The position numbers and the translations under genes are program-made. This document shows positions 1 to 5,905 of a stretch of 9,879 nucleotides of DNA, piece by piece. The notes under the pieces were generated by a model, which saw only the letters and a list, made by a program, of their open reading frames with translations, was not told the DNA's origin and did not search any database. Positions within the stretch are counted from its first letter, which is position 1, and every line of letters begins with the position of its first letter. Source of the stretch: Actinomycetota bacterium (GTDB taxonomy: Bacteria > Actinomycetota > Humimicrobiia > Humimicrobiales > Humimicrobiaceae); contig DNFX01000274.1 in assembly GCA_003486795.1 (NCBI GenBank), positions 1 through 9,879 of the forward strand, read 5' to 3'.

Positions 1-496
1 GCTCTTTAAATTCTTTTATTTTATCGGGATCCGTCAGTTTTACATCGCTTCCACTAACAATTATATGTTCTTCTATTCCTCCTATATGGCCAAGCTCACC
101 TTCGACACTAACATTATTTTCATGTGCTATTTTAACAATTTCTCTGGTAAATTTTACGTTTTCTTCAAAAGGTTTTGAAGAACCGTCCACCATTACTGCG
201 GTCCATCCGTTATATATACAGTTTTTGATTATTTCAGGATCAGTGCCGTGGTCAAGTATCATTGCAATATCAACCTCAGCTTCATTTGCAAGAAACCTTG
301 CAGTATTTGACAGGACTTTATATCCCAGCTGCAAAATAGTTTTTTGTGAAGTCTGCATAATAAGGGGAGATTTTTTTGAAACTGCACTATCGATCGCAGC
401 CTTCATTGTTGTTATATCAACAATGTTAAAAGCTCCTACCACATAATTATTATGCATTGTGTTATTAAGCATTTTTACTGTGTTTACATAAGCCAT
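1..496 (-). CDS. fba: Class II fructose-bisphosphate aldolase, N-terminal part (runs off left edge)
   Basis: Zn-dependent class II aldolase, probably cleaving fructose-1,6-bisphosphate to DHAP and glyceraldehyde-3-phosphate in cytosolic glycolysis. I translated 165 codons from ATG at 496. Visible motifs are GAFNIVD (residues 21-27, the usual AFN segment), ILDHG (80-84, catalytic Asp82 and Zn-ligand His83), MVDGS (102-106), and EGELGHIGG (132-140). The later Zn histidines and the phosphate-binding loop lie outside the window. Family spacing matches the GatY/KbaY/FbaA group, so a tagatose-bisphosphate aldolase cannot be excluded, but FBA fits the nearby phosphofructokinase better. The start is supported by an AAGAAGGA Shine-Dalgarno 4 bases upstream. 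Oddity: the first His of the usual HLDH motif is Ile80. It is transcribed divergently from the penicillin-binding protein gene and has its own promoter (556-584). Confidence 0.9.
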   Translation of the reverse strand, partial: MAYVNTVKMLNNTMHNNYVVGAFNIVDITTMKAAIDSAVSKKSPLIMQTSQKTILQLGYKVLSNTARFLANEAEVDIAMILDHGTDPEIIKNCIYNGWTAVMVDGSSKPFEENVKFTREIVKIAHENNVSVEGELGHIGGIEEHIIVSGSDVKLTDPDKIKEFKE

Positions 497-518
497 AGAA
501 TCCTTCTTTCGTTCTGTG

Positions 519-557
519 ATAATCAGATAGCTTCCATAACGGAAAGTTCCTGATTAT
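519..557. repeat. Inverted repeat across the -10 and early leader of the aldolase gene
   Basis: ATAATCAG (519-526) and CTGATTAT (550-557) are perfect 8-bp inverted repeats separated by 23 bp. Between them TTCC (532-535) and GGAA (541-544) form a smaller inner repeat. The right arm overlaps the -10, so the full structure cannot form in an RNA starting near 549. It is more likely a DNA site or chance in AT-rich sequence; only the inner GGAA/TTCC part could fold in the leader RNA. Confidence 0.3.
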
Positions 558-584
558 TATATGCAACTTATTGCATTAACGCAA
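556..584 (-). promoter_or_regulatory. Sigma70-type promoter of the aldolase gene
   Basis: Read on the minus strand, TTGCGT (584-579) is followed after exactly 17 bases by a consensus TATAAT (561-556). The predicted transcription start near 549 leaves a leader of about 50 bases before the ATG at 496. The -10 is perfect; the -35 matches only TTG of TTGACA, which suits a regulated promoter. The spacer is filled by the palindrome described separately. Seen directly in sequence; activity is inferred. Confidence 0.65.
561..576. promoter_or_regulatory. Operator-like 16-bp palindrome inside the aldolase promoter
   Basis: ATGCAA-CTTA-TTGCAT is a perfect 6+6 inverted repeat with a 4-bp centre. It lies between the -35 and -10 of the minus-strand promoter, and a further CGCAA (580-584) repeats the half-site at the -35. 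A bound protein would block RNA polymerase, so a repressor site is the natural reading. I cannot name the regulator; none is encoded in the window. Confidence 0.5.
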
Positions 585-597
585 TATTATTCGATGT

Positions 598-657
598 ATT
601 ATTTTTAAATTTTTTAATAATTTAAAAATTTTCATAATAATGTTAATATTTTATTTT
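598..657. other. Very AT-rich block between divergent genes
   Basis: Only two of 60 bases are G or C. It contains runs of T and A, including an 8-bp inverted repeat AAATTTTT (607-614) / AAAAATTT (624-631). It lies just upstream of the aldolase -35 and of the possible -10 of the penicillin-binding protein gene. It could act as an UP-element-like or bent stretch for either promoter; no coding sequence is seen. Confidence 0.4.
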
Positions 658-658
658 G

Positions 659-676
659 CCTGTCATCAGGTATAAT
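659..676 (+). promoter_or_regulatory. Possible -10 region of the penicillin-binding protein gene
   Basis: A consensus TATAAT (671-676) lies 55 bp before the start codon at 732. No good -35 is found 16-18 bp upstream; the sequence there is AT-rich without TTGACA character. Immediately upstream is a small inverted repeat, CCTG-TCAT-CAGG (659-670), that could bind a regulator or be chance. The leader would be about 50 bases. Confidence 0.35.
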
Positions 677-731
677 TAACTGGATTTATTTAAATATTCT
701 TAATTTGGATTCTTAAAGGTCAGTAAAAAAT

Positions 732-2996
732 ATGTCAAAGAAACTTAGAAAAAAGCATGGTAAAAGCAATGCTCCGAAAGTTATTTCGATAATTGCAGCA
801 TTACTTGTTTTATTTTTTATTTTTTGGGCAGTAGTTATTTCTTCACTGGTTACGATTGGTACAAAAATAGTTGCTGATTTTTATAGTGCACTACCCGATA
901 TCAGGGATTTCTCTCCTGCTGAAAACGCACTCACCTCTAAAATTTATGCGGCGGACGGTACCCTGATCGGTACCCTGCATGGTGAGCAGAACAGAGAGCC
1001 AGTGCCTTTGAGCGAAATCCCCGAAGATATGATTAATGCGGTTCTGGCTATTGAAGATGAAAGATATTATGAACACAAAGGCGTTGATATCGAATCATTT
1101 TTCAGAGCTCTTCTTGTAAATCTCAAAACAGGTGATTTTTCACAGGGTTTCAGTACTATTACCATGCAGTATATAAGAAACACATATATACTTGAAGAAA
1201 AGACAGAGATTACGCTTGAGAGAAAGATAAGAGAGGTTGCTCTGGCAATGCAGCTGGAAGAAATATACTCCAAAGACGAAATCCTTGAGATGTATTTAAA
1301 TACTGTTTTTTTCGGTGAAAGCGCATATGGTGTAAAAACTGCAGCAAAGACTTTTTTCAATAAAGATCTTGATGAGCTGAATATCCAGGAATGTGCCCTT
1401 CTTGCCGGAATTTTAAAAGGACAGACTTATTATTCTCCATATACGAACAAAGAGGGCGCTCTTGAAAGAAGAAACCTTGTTCTTGCAAAGATGAATGAAT
1501 TAAACATGATTACAGAAGAAGAATACGAGTATGCGCTCAGACAGCCGATTATACTTGAAAGATCAGATGAAAAAAGCACTGATTTTGCCCCATATTTTAT
1601 CGAATATGTAAAGCAGGAGCTCATTAAAAAATATGGTATAAATAAAGTATTTAAAGGTGGTTTTGAGATATATACCACACTTGATCCGAAAATGCAGAGA
1701 TATGCCGAAGATGCAATAAATGAAATACTTCCGGATCCGGAAGACCCGACAGGAGCAATGGTTGCGCTGGATCCTACAAATGGTTTTATCAAAGCAATGG
1801 TGGGCGGCAGGGACTTTGATACCATGAAATTTAATCTTGCAACCCAGAGTAAAAGGCAGCCAGGTTCGACTTTCAAGGTTTTTGCACTGATTGCTGCCCT
1901 TGAACAGGGCATAAGTCCTTATATGACATTTAATCCCAATGGGCCGATAACATATGAGATCCCTGACAGCAAACCATGGGAAATAGGAAACTATATGGGA
2001 GAATCCTATCCTGATATGGCTGAAATGAATCTGATAGAAGCAACAGTAAAATCCGTAAACGTAGTATATGCCCAGCTGATAATGAGAGTTGGCGGCGACG
2101 CTGTTTCAAGAATAGCCAATATAATGGGTATTGAAACTCCGCTTGAAGGATATCCCGCTATAGGACTTGGCGGTCTTACTACAGGCGTATCCCCTCTTGA
2201 AGTATGCACGGCATTCAGCACTATCGCAAATTACGGAAAGAAAAACAATCCGGTTGCAATTCTAAAGGTTATTGATAAAGACGGCAATATTCTTGAAGAA
2301 TACAAAGAACCTGAAAATATACAGGTAATATCATCCATAAATGCTTTCAGGGCTATAGAAATAATGAAGCAGGCTGTCCAGAGAGGAACCGGAACAAGAG
2401 CCAGGCTTGAAGACCGTGATGTGGCAGGAAAAACAGGAACGACCCAGGAAGCAGAAAATGCATGGTTTACAGGTTTTACAACAAATCTTGCTGCCTGTTT
2501 CTGGATGGGTTACCCGGAAGAAAATAAAAAAATGACAAGTGTACATGATATGAGAGTACAGGGTGGAGCTCATCCTGCAATGATGTTCAAATTATTTATG
2601 GAAAAGGCAACTGCTGATCTTCCGGCAGAATCTTTTACAAAACCGGAAGATGACAAGTTCAATCTCCAGGTAACCGTACTTCCTGAAACCGGACAGGTGA
2701 TGATACCTAACCGCTTCACTCCGGCAGAACAGATAACAATTTCACAATACTCATACGGTACTGAGCCAAGGGAGCAGGTACCTATAACAGAAGCAGATAT
2801 GCCCATACTGCCATTTATATGCCTTATTCCAATAGAAGAAGCAAATACAATACTAAGGGAAGCAGGCTTTACAAATATAGAGTTTATAAATGAAGTTTAT
2901 ACAGGTGTTCCGTCAGGATACACTCACAGGCAGGATCCGTTATGGGATCAGAGAGTTGAAAGAAACAGATTAATAAAAGTCTGGGTTAACCCATAA
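732..2996 (+). CDS. Class A (bifunctional) penicillin-binding protein, PBP1A family, with C-terminal PASTA-like domain
   Basis: Membrane-anchored cell-wall synthase that polymerises lipid II (glycosyltransferase) and cross-links peptides (transpeptidase). The basic N-terminus (residues 2-16) and hydrophobic helix (about 17-43) make a signal anchor with the enzyme outside. The GT51 domain (about 60-240) shows EDERYYEHKG (108-117, catalytic Glu108), GFSTITMQ (139-146), REVALAMQLE (167-176) and EILEMYLN (183-190). The transpeptidase domain (about 340-620) shows STFK (Ser379 nucleophile, Lys382), SVN (441-443) and KTGT (567-570), a full active-site set. Residues about 692-754 resemble one PASTA repeat. 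At 754 aa it is a normal length. Motif GGSTITQQ reads GFSTITMQ here. The start has AAAGG (715-719) about 12 bases upstream. It is monocistronic by position, with a terminator straddling its stop. The ponA/mrcA/pbp1A names all apply loosely. Confidence 0.95.
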   Translation: MSKKLRKKHGKSNAPKVISIIAALLVLFFIFWAVVISSLVTIGTKIVADFYSALPDIRDFSPAENALTSKIYAADGTLIGTLHGEQNREPVPLSEIPEDMINAVLAIEDERYYEHKGVDIESFFRALLVNLKTGDFSQGFSTITMQYIRNTYILEEKTEITLERKIREVALAMQLEEIYSKDEILEMYLNTVFFGESAYGVKTAAKTFFNKDLDELNIQECALLAGILKGQTYYSPYTNKEGALERRNLVLAKMNELNMITEEEYEYALRQPIILERSDEKSTDFAPYFIEYVKQELIKKYGINKVFKGGFEIYTTLDPKMQRYAEDAINEILPDPEDPTGAMVALDPTNGFIKAMVGGRDFDTMKFNLATQSKRQPGSTFKVFALIAALEQGISPYMTFNPNGPITYEIPDSKPWEIGNYMGESYPDMAEMNLIEATVKSVNVVYAQLIMRVGGDAVSRIANIMGIETPLEGYPAIGLGGLTTGVSPLEVCTAFSTIANYGKKNNPVAILKVIDKDGNILEEYKEPENIQVISSINAFRAIEIMKQAVQRGTGTRARLEDRDVAGKTGTTQEAENAWFTGFTTNLAACFWMGYPEENKKMTSVHDMRVQGGAHPAMMFKLFMEKATADLPAESFTKPEDDKFNLQVTVLPETGQVMIPNRFTPAEQITISQYSYGTEPREQVPITEADMPILPFICLIPIEEANTILREAGFTNIEFINEVYTGVPSGYTHRQDPLWDQRVERNRLIKVWVNP

Positions 2997-3022
2997 TAAG
3001 TCACTTTTATTAATGGTTTTTT
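2969..3022 (+). terminator. Likely Rho-independent terminator overlapping the end of the penicillin-binding protein gene
   Basis: ATTAATAAAAGT (2969-2980) and ACTTTTATTAAT (3003-3014) are a perfect 12-bp inverted repeat, followed by GG and six T (3017-3022). The loop (2981-3002) carries its own perfect palindrome GGGTTAACCC (2983-2992), which encodes the last residues of the protein; the stop codon TAA is at 2994-2996. A competing fold pairs CCATAATAA (2991-2999) with TTATTAATGG (3007-3016), one A bulged, directly before the T-run. Both folds end at a T-tract, but the stems are AT-rich and so of modest strength. Confidence 0.6.
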
Positions 3023-3077
3023 ATTTATCAGCGCCAATGTATCTGTTATTTAAAAAATACCCTTAAATGATACTTGA

Positions 3078-3083
3078 TATAAT
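3078..3083 (+). promoter_or_regulatory. Possible -10 element of gltX
   Basis: A consensus TATAAT lies 26 bases before the gltX start codon. No convincing -35 hexamer is found at normal spacing. If used, transcription would start near 3090 and the leader would be about 20 bases, without a Shine-Dalgarno. A promoter is expected somewhere in 3023-3109, since a likely terminator precedes it. Confidence 0.35.
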
Positions 3084-3109
3084 AAATCTTTTTTAACATA
3101 TTAAATAAT

Positions 3110-4639
3110 ATGAATGATATAAGAGTACGTTTTGCGCCAAGCCCTACAGGATATCTTCATATAGGAAGTGCAAGAACTGCTTATTTTAACTGGCTTTTTG
3201 CCAGAAAAGAAAAAGGCAGATTTATCCTGAGAATTGAAGACACAGATATTTCCAGGCATCAGGAAGAAATGATTGATACTATTTTAGATTCCTTAAGATG
3301 GCTCTCGCTAAGCTGGGATGAAGGCCCTGATACAGGTGGTGATTACGGACCTTACAGACAGTCTGAAAGAAATGAATTTTATCAGAAATATGCATACAGT
3401 CTTCTGGAAAATAAAAAAGCATACAGATGTTTCTGTACACCGGAAGAACTGGAAAAACGCAGGCAGGATTATGCGCAAAGAGGAGAATTTTTCAGATATG
3501 ACAGAAAATGCCTGAAACTTGATGAAGGGCAGATAAAAGATAATCTAAAGAACAATATACCTTTTTCAGTAAGGATTCTCCCACCTGAAAACAAAATAAT
3601 CAGCTTCACAGACAGTGTTTACGGAAAAATCGAGGTAAACAGCAATACAATCGATGACTTTATTATTATAAGATCAAATAAATTACCGACTTATAATTTT
3701 TCTGCAGTTATTGATGATTATTTGATGAAGATTACCCATGTCATAAGAGGAGAAGACCATCTTTCAAACACCCCAAAACAGCTTGTTATTTATGATTTGC
3801 TGGATATCAGTCCGCCCCTGTTTACCCATCTGCCGATGATTCTGGCAAAAAGCGGAGAGAAACTGAGTAAAAGACACGGAGCGATCTCAATTGAATCCTA
3901 CAGAGATGAAGGTTTTTTGCCGGAAGCATTAAAAAACTATCTTGCTCTTCTCGGATGGGCTTTTGATGAAAAAACGACTATTTTCAGTGAAAAAGAAATA
4001 ATTAATAAATTCAGTCTTGAAACAATTAATAAAAAACCTGCAAAATTTGATTCTGACAAACTGCTGCATATCAACAGCATCTATATAAAAAAACATGAGT
4101 TATCAGATTTGGCAGAAATGGTTAAAAATAGATTTTTAAAAAGAATAAATCAAATGGATGAGACTGATTTCAGAGAGAACGGGCTTATACAGGCAGATAT
4201 AAAAAACCCTTCAGTCATAAAGACAATTTCTGCAGATATTGAAAATAAAATTTCTTCAATAATGCCTCTTGTAAACAAAAGAGCAAAGACATTAAATGAG
4301 ATAGAAAAAATGATTTATCCTTTTTTCTTTGAAATAACCTATTCGGATGAAATAAAAAATTTCTTTAAAAACAAAGATATAAATGCTGCCGGATTATTGC
4401 AGCAGGCAGAATCAGCCTTAAGCAAAATACCAGATAGTGATTTCTGCCGTTTGGTTATAGAAAAAGAATTAAGAAACCTTGCAGAAAAAAATCATATTTC
4501 TTTTGCTGAAATTGCTGAAGTGCTTAGACTGGCATTATGGGGAAGAACAGTCAGCCTTCCGCTTTTTGAAACAATTGAAATACTCGGCAGGGAAAAATCC
4601 CTGTACAGATTAAAAAAATATCAGAGCCTTATTCCTTAA
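3110..4639 (+). CDS. gltX: Glutamyl-tRNA synthetase
   Basis: Class I aminoacyl-tRNA synthetase charging tRNA with glutamate in the cytosol. The Rossmann catalytic domain opens with FAPSPTGYLHIGSAR (8-22; HIGS is the HIGH motif, 17-20) and contains LRIEDTD (40-46), a CFC pair (108-110) with Cys134 resembling the family Zn-binding insertion, HVIRGEDHL (210-218) and KLSKRHG (251-257, the KMSKS motif). The helical anticodon-binding part (about 330-509) ends in the family-typical LALWGRTVSLPLFETIEILG (474-493). Length, 509 aa, is slightly above the common 470-490. With gatA and gatB nearby it is probably non-discriminating, also charging tRNA(Gln) with Glu, but residues that decide this cannot be read reliably by eye. 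The ATG is fixed by the conserved N-terminus although no Shine-Dalgarno precedes it. The stop codon lies one base from that of the convergent acetokinase-like gene. Confidence 0.96.
   Translation: MNDIRVRFAPSPTGYLHIGSARTAYFNWLFARKEKGRFILRIEDTDISRHQEEMIDTILDSLRWLSLSWDEGPDTGGDYGPYRQSERNEFYQKYAYSLLENKKAYRCFCTPEELEKRRQDYAQRGEFFRYDRKCLKLDEGQIKDNLKNNIPFSVRILPPENKIISFTDSVYGKIEVNSNTIDDFIIIRSNKLPTYNFSAVIDDYLMKITHVIRGEDHLSNTPKQLVIYDLLDISPPLFTHLPMILAKSGEKLSKRHGAISIESYRDEGFLPEALKNYLALLGWAFDEKTTIFSEKEIINKFSLETINKKPAKFDSDKLLHINSIYIKKHELSDLAEMVKNRFLKRINQMDETDFRENGLIQADIKNPSVIKTISADIENKISSIMPLVNKRAKTLNEIEKMIYPFFFEITYSDEIKNFFKNKDINAAGLLQQAESALSKIPDSDFCRLVIEKELRNLAEKNHISFAEIAEVLRLALWGRTVSLPLFETIEILGREKSLYRLKKYQSLIP
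4588..4603. repeat. Hairpin-forming inverted repeat near the 3' end of gltX
   Basis: CAGGGA-AAAA-TCCCTG is a perfect 6-bp stem with a 4-base loop, 34 bases before the gltX stop, followed by the palindrome CTGTACAG (4601-4608). Neither strand has a T-run directly after the stem, so it is not a standard intrinsic terminator. It is the most stable-looking structure at this tail-to-tail junction and could act in 3'-end formation or pausing. Confidence 0.4.
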
Positions 4640-4640
4640 A

Positions 4641-5879
4641 CTACATCCTGAAAACCATTTCCTCAGGTGTAAGATCTCTTCCGTTTTCAACAACTTTTTT
4701 TACAAAATAAGCAACTACTATTTCTTCATTTGTCGGTGTTATATATATTTTTACTTTTGAGTCAGGTGCAGAAATTAAAGCCTGTTTGCCATTGAAATCT
4801 TCATTTTTTGCAGGATCCAGCCTGATTCCCATATATTCCATATTCTCAAGAATCCGCATTCTTGTATCTGTATTCTTTTCAGCTATTCCGCCACCAAAAG
4901 CAATTGCATCTATTCCTCCGAGAACCGCTCCGAAAGCACCTATATATTTTCTGATACCGTCTATAAAAGAAGCAATTGTCAGCTCACATCTTTCATTACC
5001 GGCAAGACTTGCAGTCATTATTTCCCTGAAATCATCTGTCCCGATTCCGGCAAGTCCCTTAAGGCCTCCATTACTGGAAATTTCTTTCTGGGCTTCTTCA
5101 ACACTGAGTCCTAGTGACTTCATTGCAAACAAAAGACCTATGCCATCACAGTCTCCTACCCTTGTTCCCTGAAGAAGTCCGGAATCAGTAGAAAATTTCA
5201 TGCTTACATCTACTGATTTTCCATTTTTATGCGCACAGATGGAACTTGAACCACCAAGATGAATGGTTATCAGTTTTAACTGGTCTGTATTTTCAATTTT
5301 ATAAATTAATGCCGACATATAACGGTGAGACGAGCCGTGATACCCGTTCTGCTTTATGCCAAGTTCTTTGTACCATTTCCACGGAAAACCCATAACTCTT
5401 CTGTACTCCGGAATTGAATAATGAAAAGATGGTTCAAAAACCCCTACCAGCGGAACATCTTCACCAAGAACTTTTTTAAACTCATCTATTGCTTCAAGAT
5501 ATGGCATATTATGGACCGGGGCTACGAAAGAATACCTCTTCATTTCACCAAGTATTTTCGGTGTAAGCAGATTTGCGCCATTTGTTTCCCCGAGTATTGT
5601 CTTAAAGCCCATTGCCTCTATATCTTTGTATTGTTTTATGACCCCGTTTTTTATATACCAGTCAAGAATTACCTGAATTCCGCTTTTAAATCCATATACA
5701 TCGATAGTTTCACGGACTGTATCCTGGCTGCCTATACTGTGTGTGAAATTTGATTCCCCTTCTGTTTTGATTTTATCCAGATTAGCCTCACCAAGGGTTA
5801 CTATTTCATTTTTTTCATTAATATCCAGTATTTTGCTTTTAAGTGAAGTACTTCCTATATTGCCTATCGCAATTATCAT
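4641..5879 (-). CDS. Divergent acetate/propionate-family kinase (acetokinase superfamily), substrate uncertain
   Basis: Member of the acetate kinase family (ASKHA fold), which interconverts acyl phosphate plus ADP with carboxylate plus ATP. Family motifs, in order: NIGSTSLK (7-14), APVHN (120-124), GYHGSSHRY (179-187), IHLGGSSS (206-213), LLQGTRVGD (235-243), GTDDFRE (280-286), FGGGIAEKN (328-336) and TPTNEE (381-386). Length 412 aa is normal. Asn7, Ser10, Ser12, Lys14, His123, His181, Arg240 and Asp283 match Methanosarcina acetate kinase catalytic or binding positions. By my hand alignment, however, Arg91 is Lys93, Asp148 is Glu149 and Asn211 is Gly210. The usual GHRVVHGGE segment is GFKTILGE. 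A changed acyl substrate or reduced activity is therefore possible; butyrate kinase is less likely on motif grounds. It has a good Shine-Dalgarno, AAAGGG, 6 bases upstream. It is last in the minus operon, 26 bp after the phosphofructokinase gene. Confidence 0.85.
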   Translation of the reverse strand: MIIAIGNIGSTSLKSKILDINEKNEIVTLGEANLDKIKTEGESNFTHSIGSQDTVRETIDVYGFKSGIQVILDWYIKNGVIKQYKDIEAMGFKTILGETNGANLLTPKILGEMKRYSFVAPVHNMPYLEAIDEFKKVLGEDVPLVGVFEPSFHYSIPEYRRVMGFPWKWYKELGIKQNGYHGSSHRYMSALIYKIENTDQLKLITIHLGGSSSICAHKNGKSVDVSMKFSTDSGLLQGTRVGDCDGIGLLFAMKSLGLSVEEAQKEISSNGGLKGLAGIGTDDFREIMTASLAGNERCELTIASFIDGIRKYIGAFGAVLGGIDAIAFGGGIAEKNTDTRMRILENMEYMGIRLDPAKNEDFNGKQALISAPDSKVKIYITPTNEEIVVAYFVKKVVENGRDLTPEEMVFRM

Positions 5880-5905
5880 AAAATTCCCTTTCTCCCGGTA
5901 AATTT

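Noticed and set aside
225..446. Plus-strand open frame of 73 codons opposite the aldolase gene
   Set aside because: It lies wholly inside the well-supported aldolase frame on the other strand and its translation shows no family motif; it is a shadow frame.
957..977. Direct repeat of GGTACCCTG, two copies 12 bases apart
   Set aside because: It encodes a short GTL-I-GTL stretch in the penicillin-binding protein, common in this region of the family; only two copies and no sign of a mobile or regulatory role.
1430..1912. Minus-strand open frame of 160 codons inside the penicillin-binding protein gene
   Set aside because: It is antisense to a gene with complete catalytic motifs, is serine-rich as expected of shadow frames, and has no upstream initiation signal of note.
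4588..4603. The gltX hairpin as a bidirectional intrinsic terminator
   Set aside because: The stem is good but no T-run follows it on either strand; kept only as a hairpin.
4786..5172. Plus-strand open frame of 128 codons opposite the acetokinase-like gene
   Set aside because: Low-complexity Pro/Ser/Ile-rich translation typical of an antisense shadow; the minus-strand frame carries all the family motifs.
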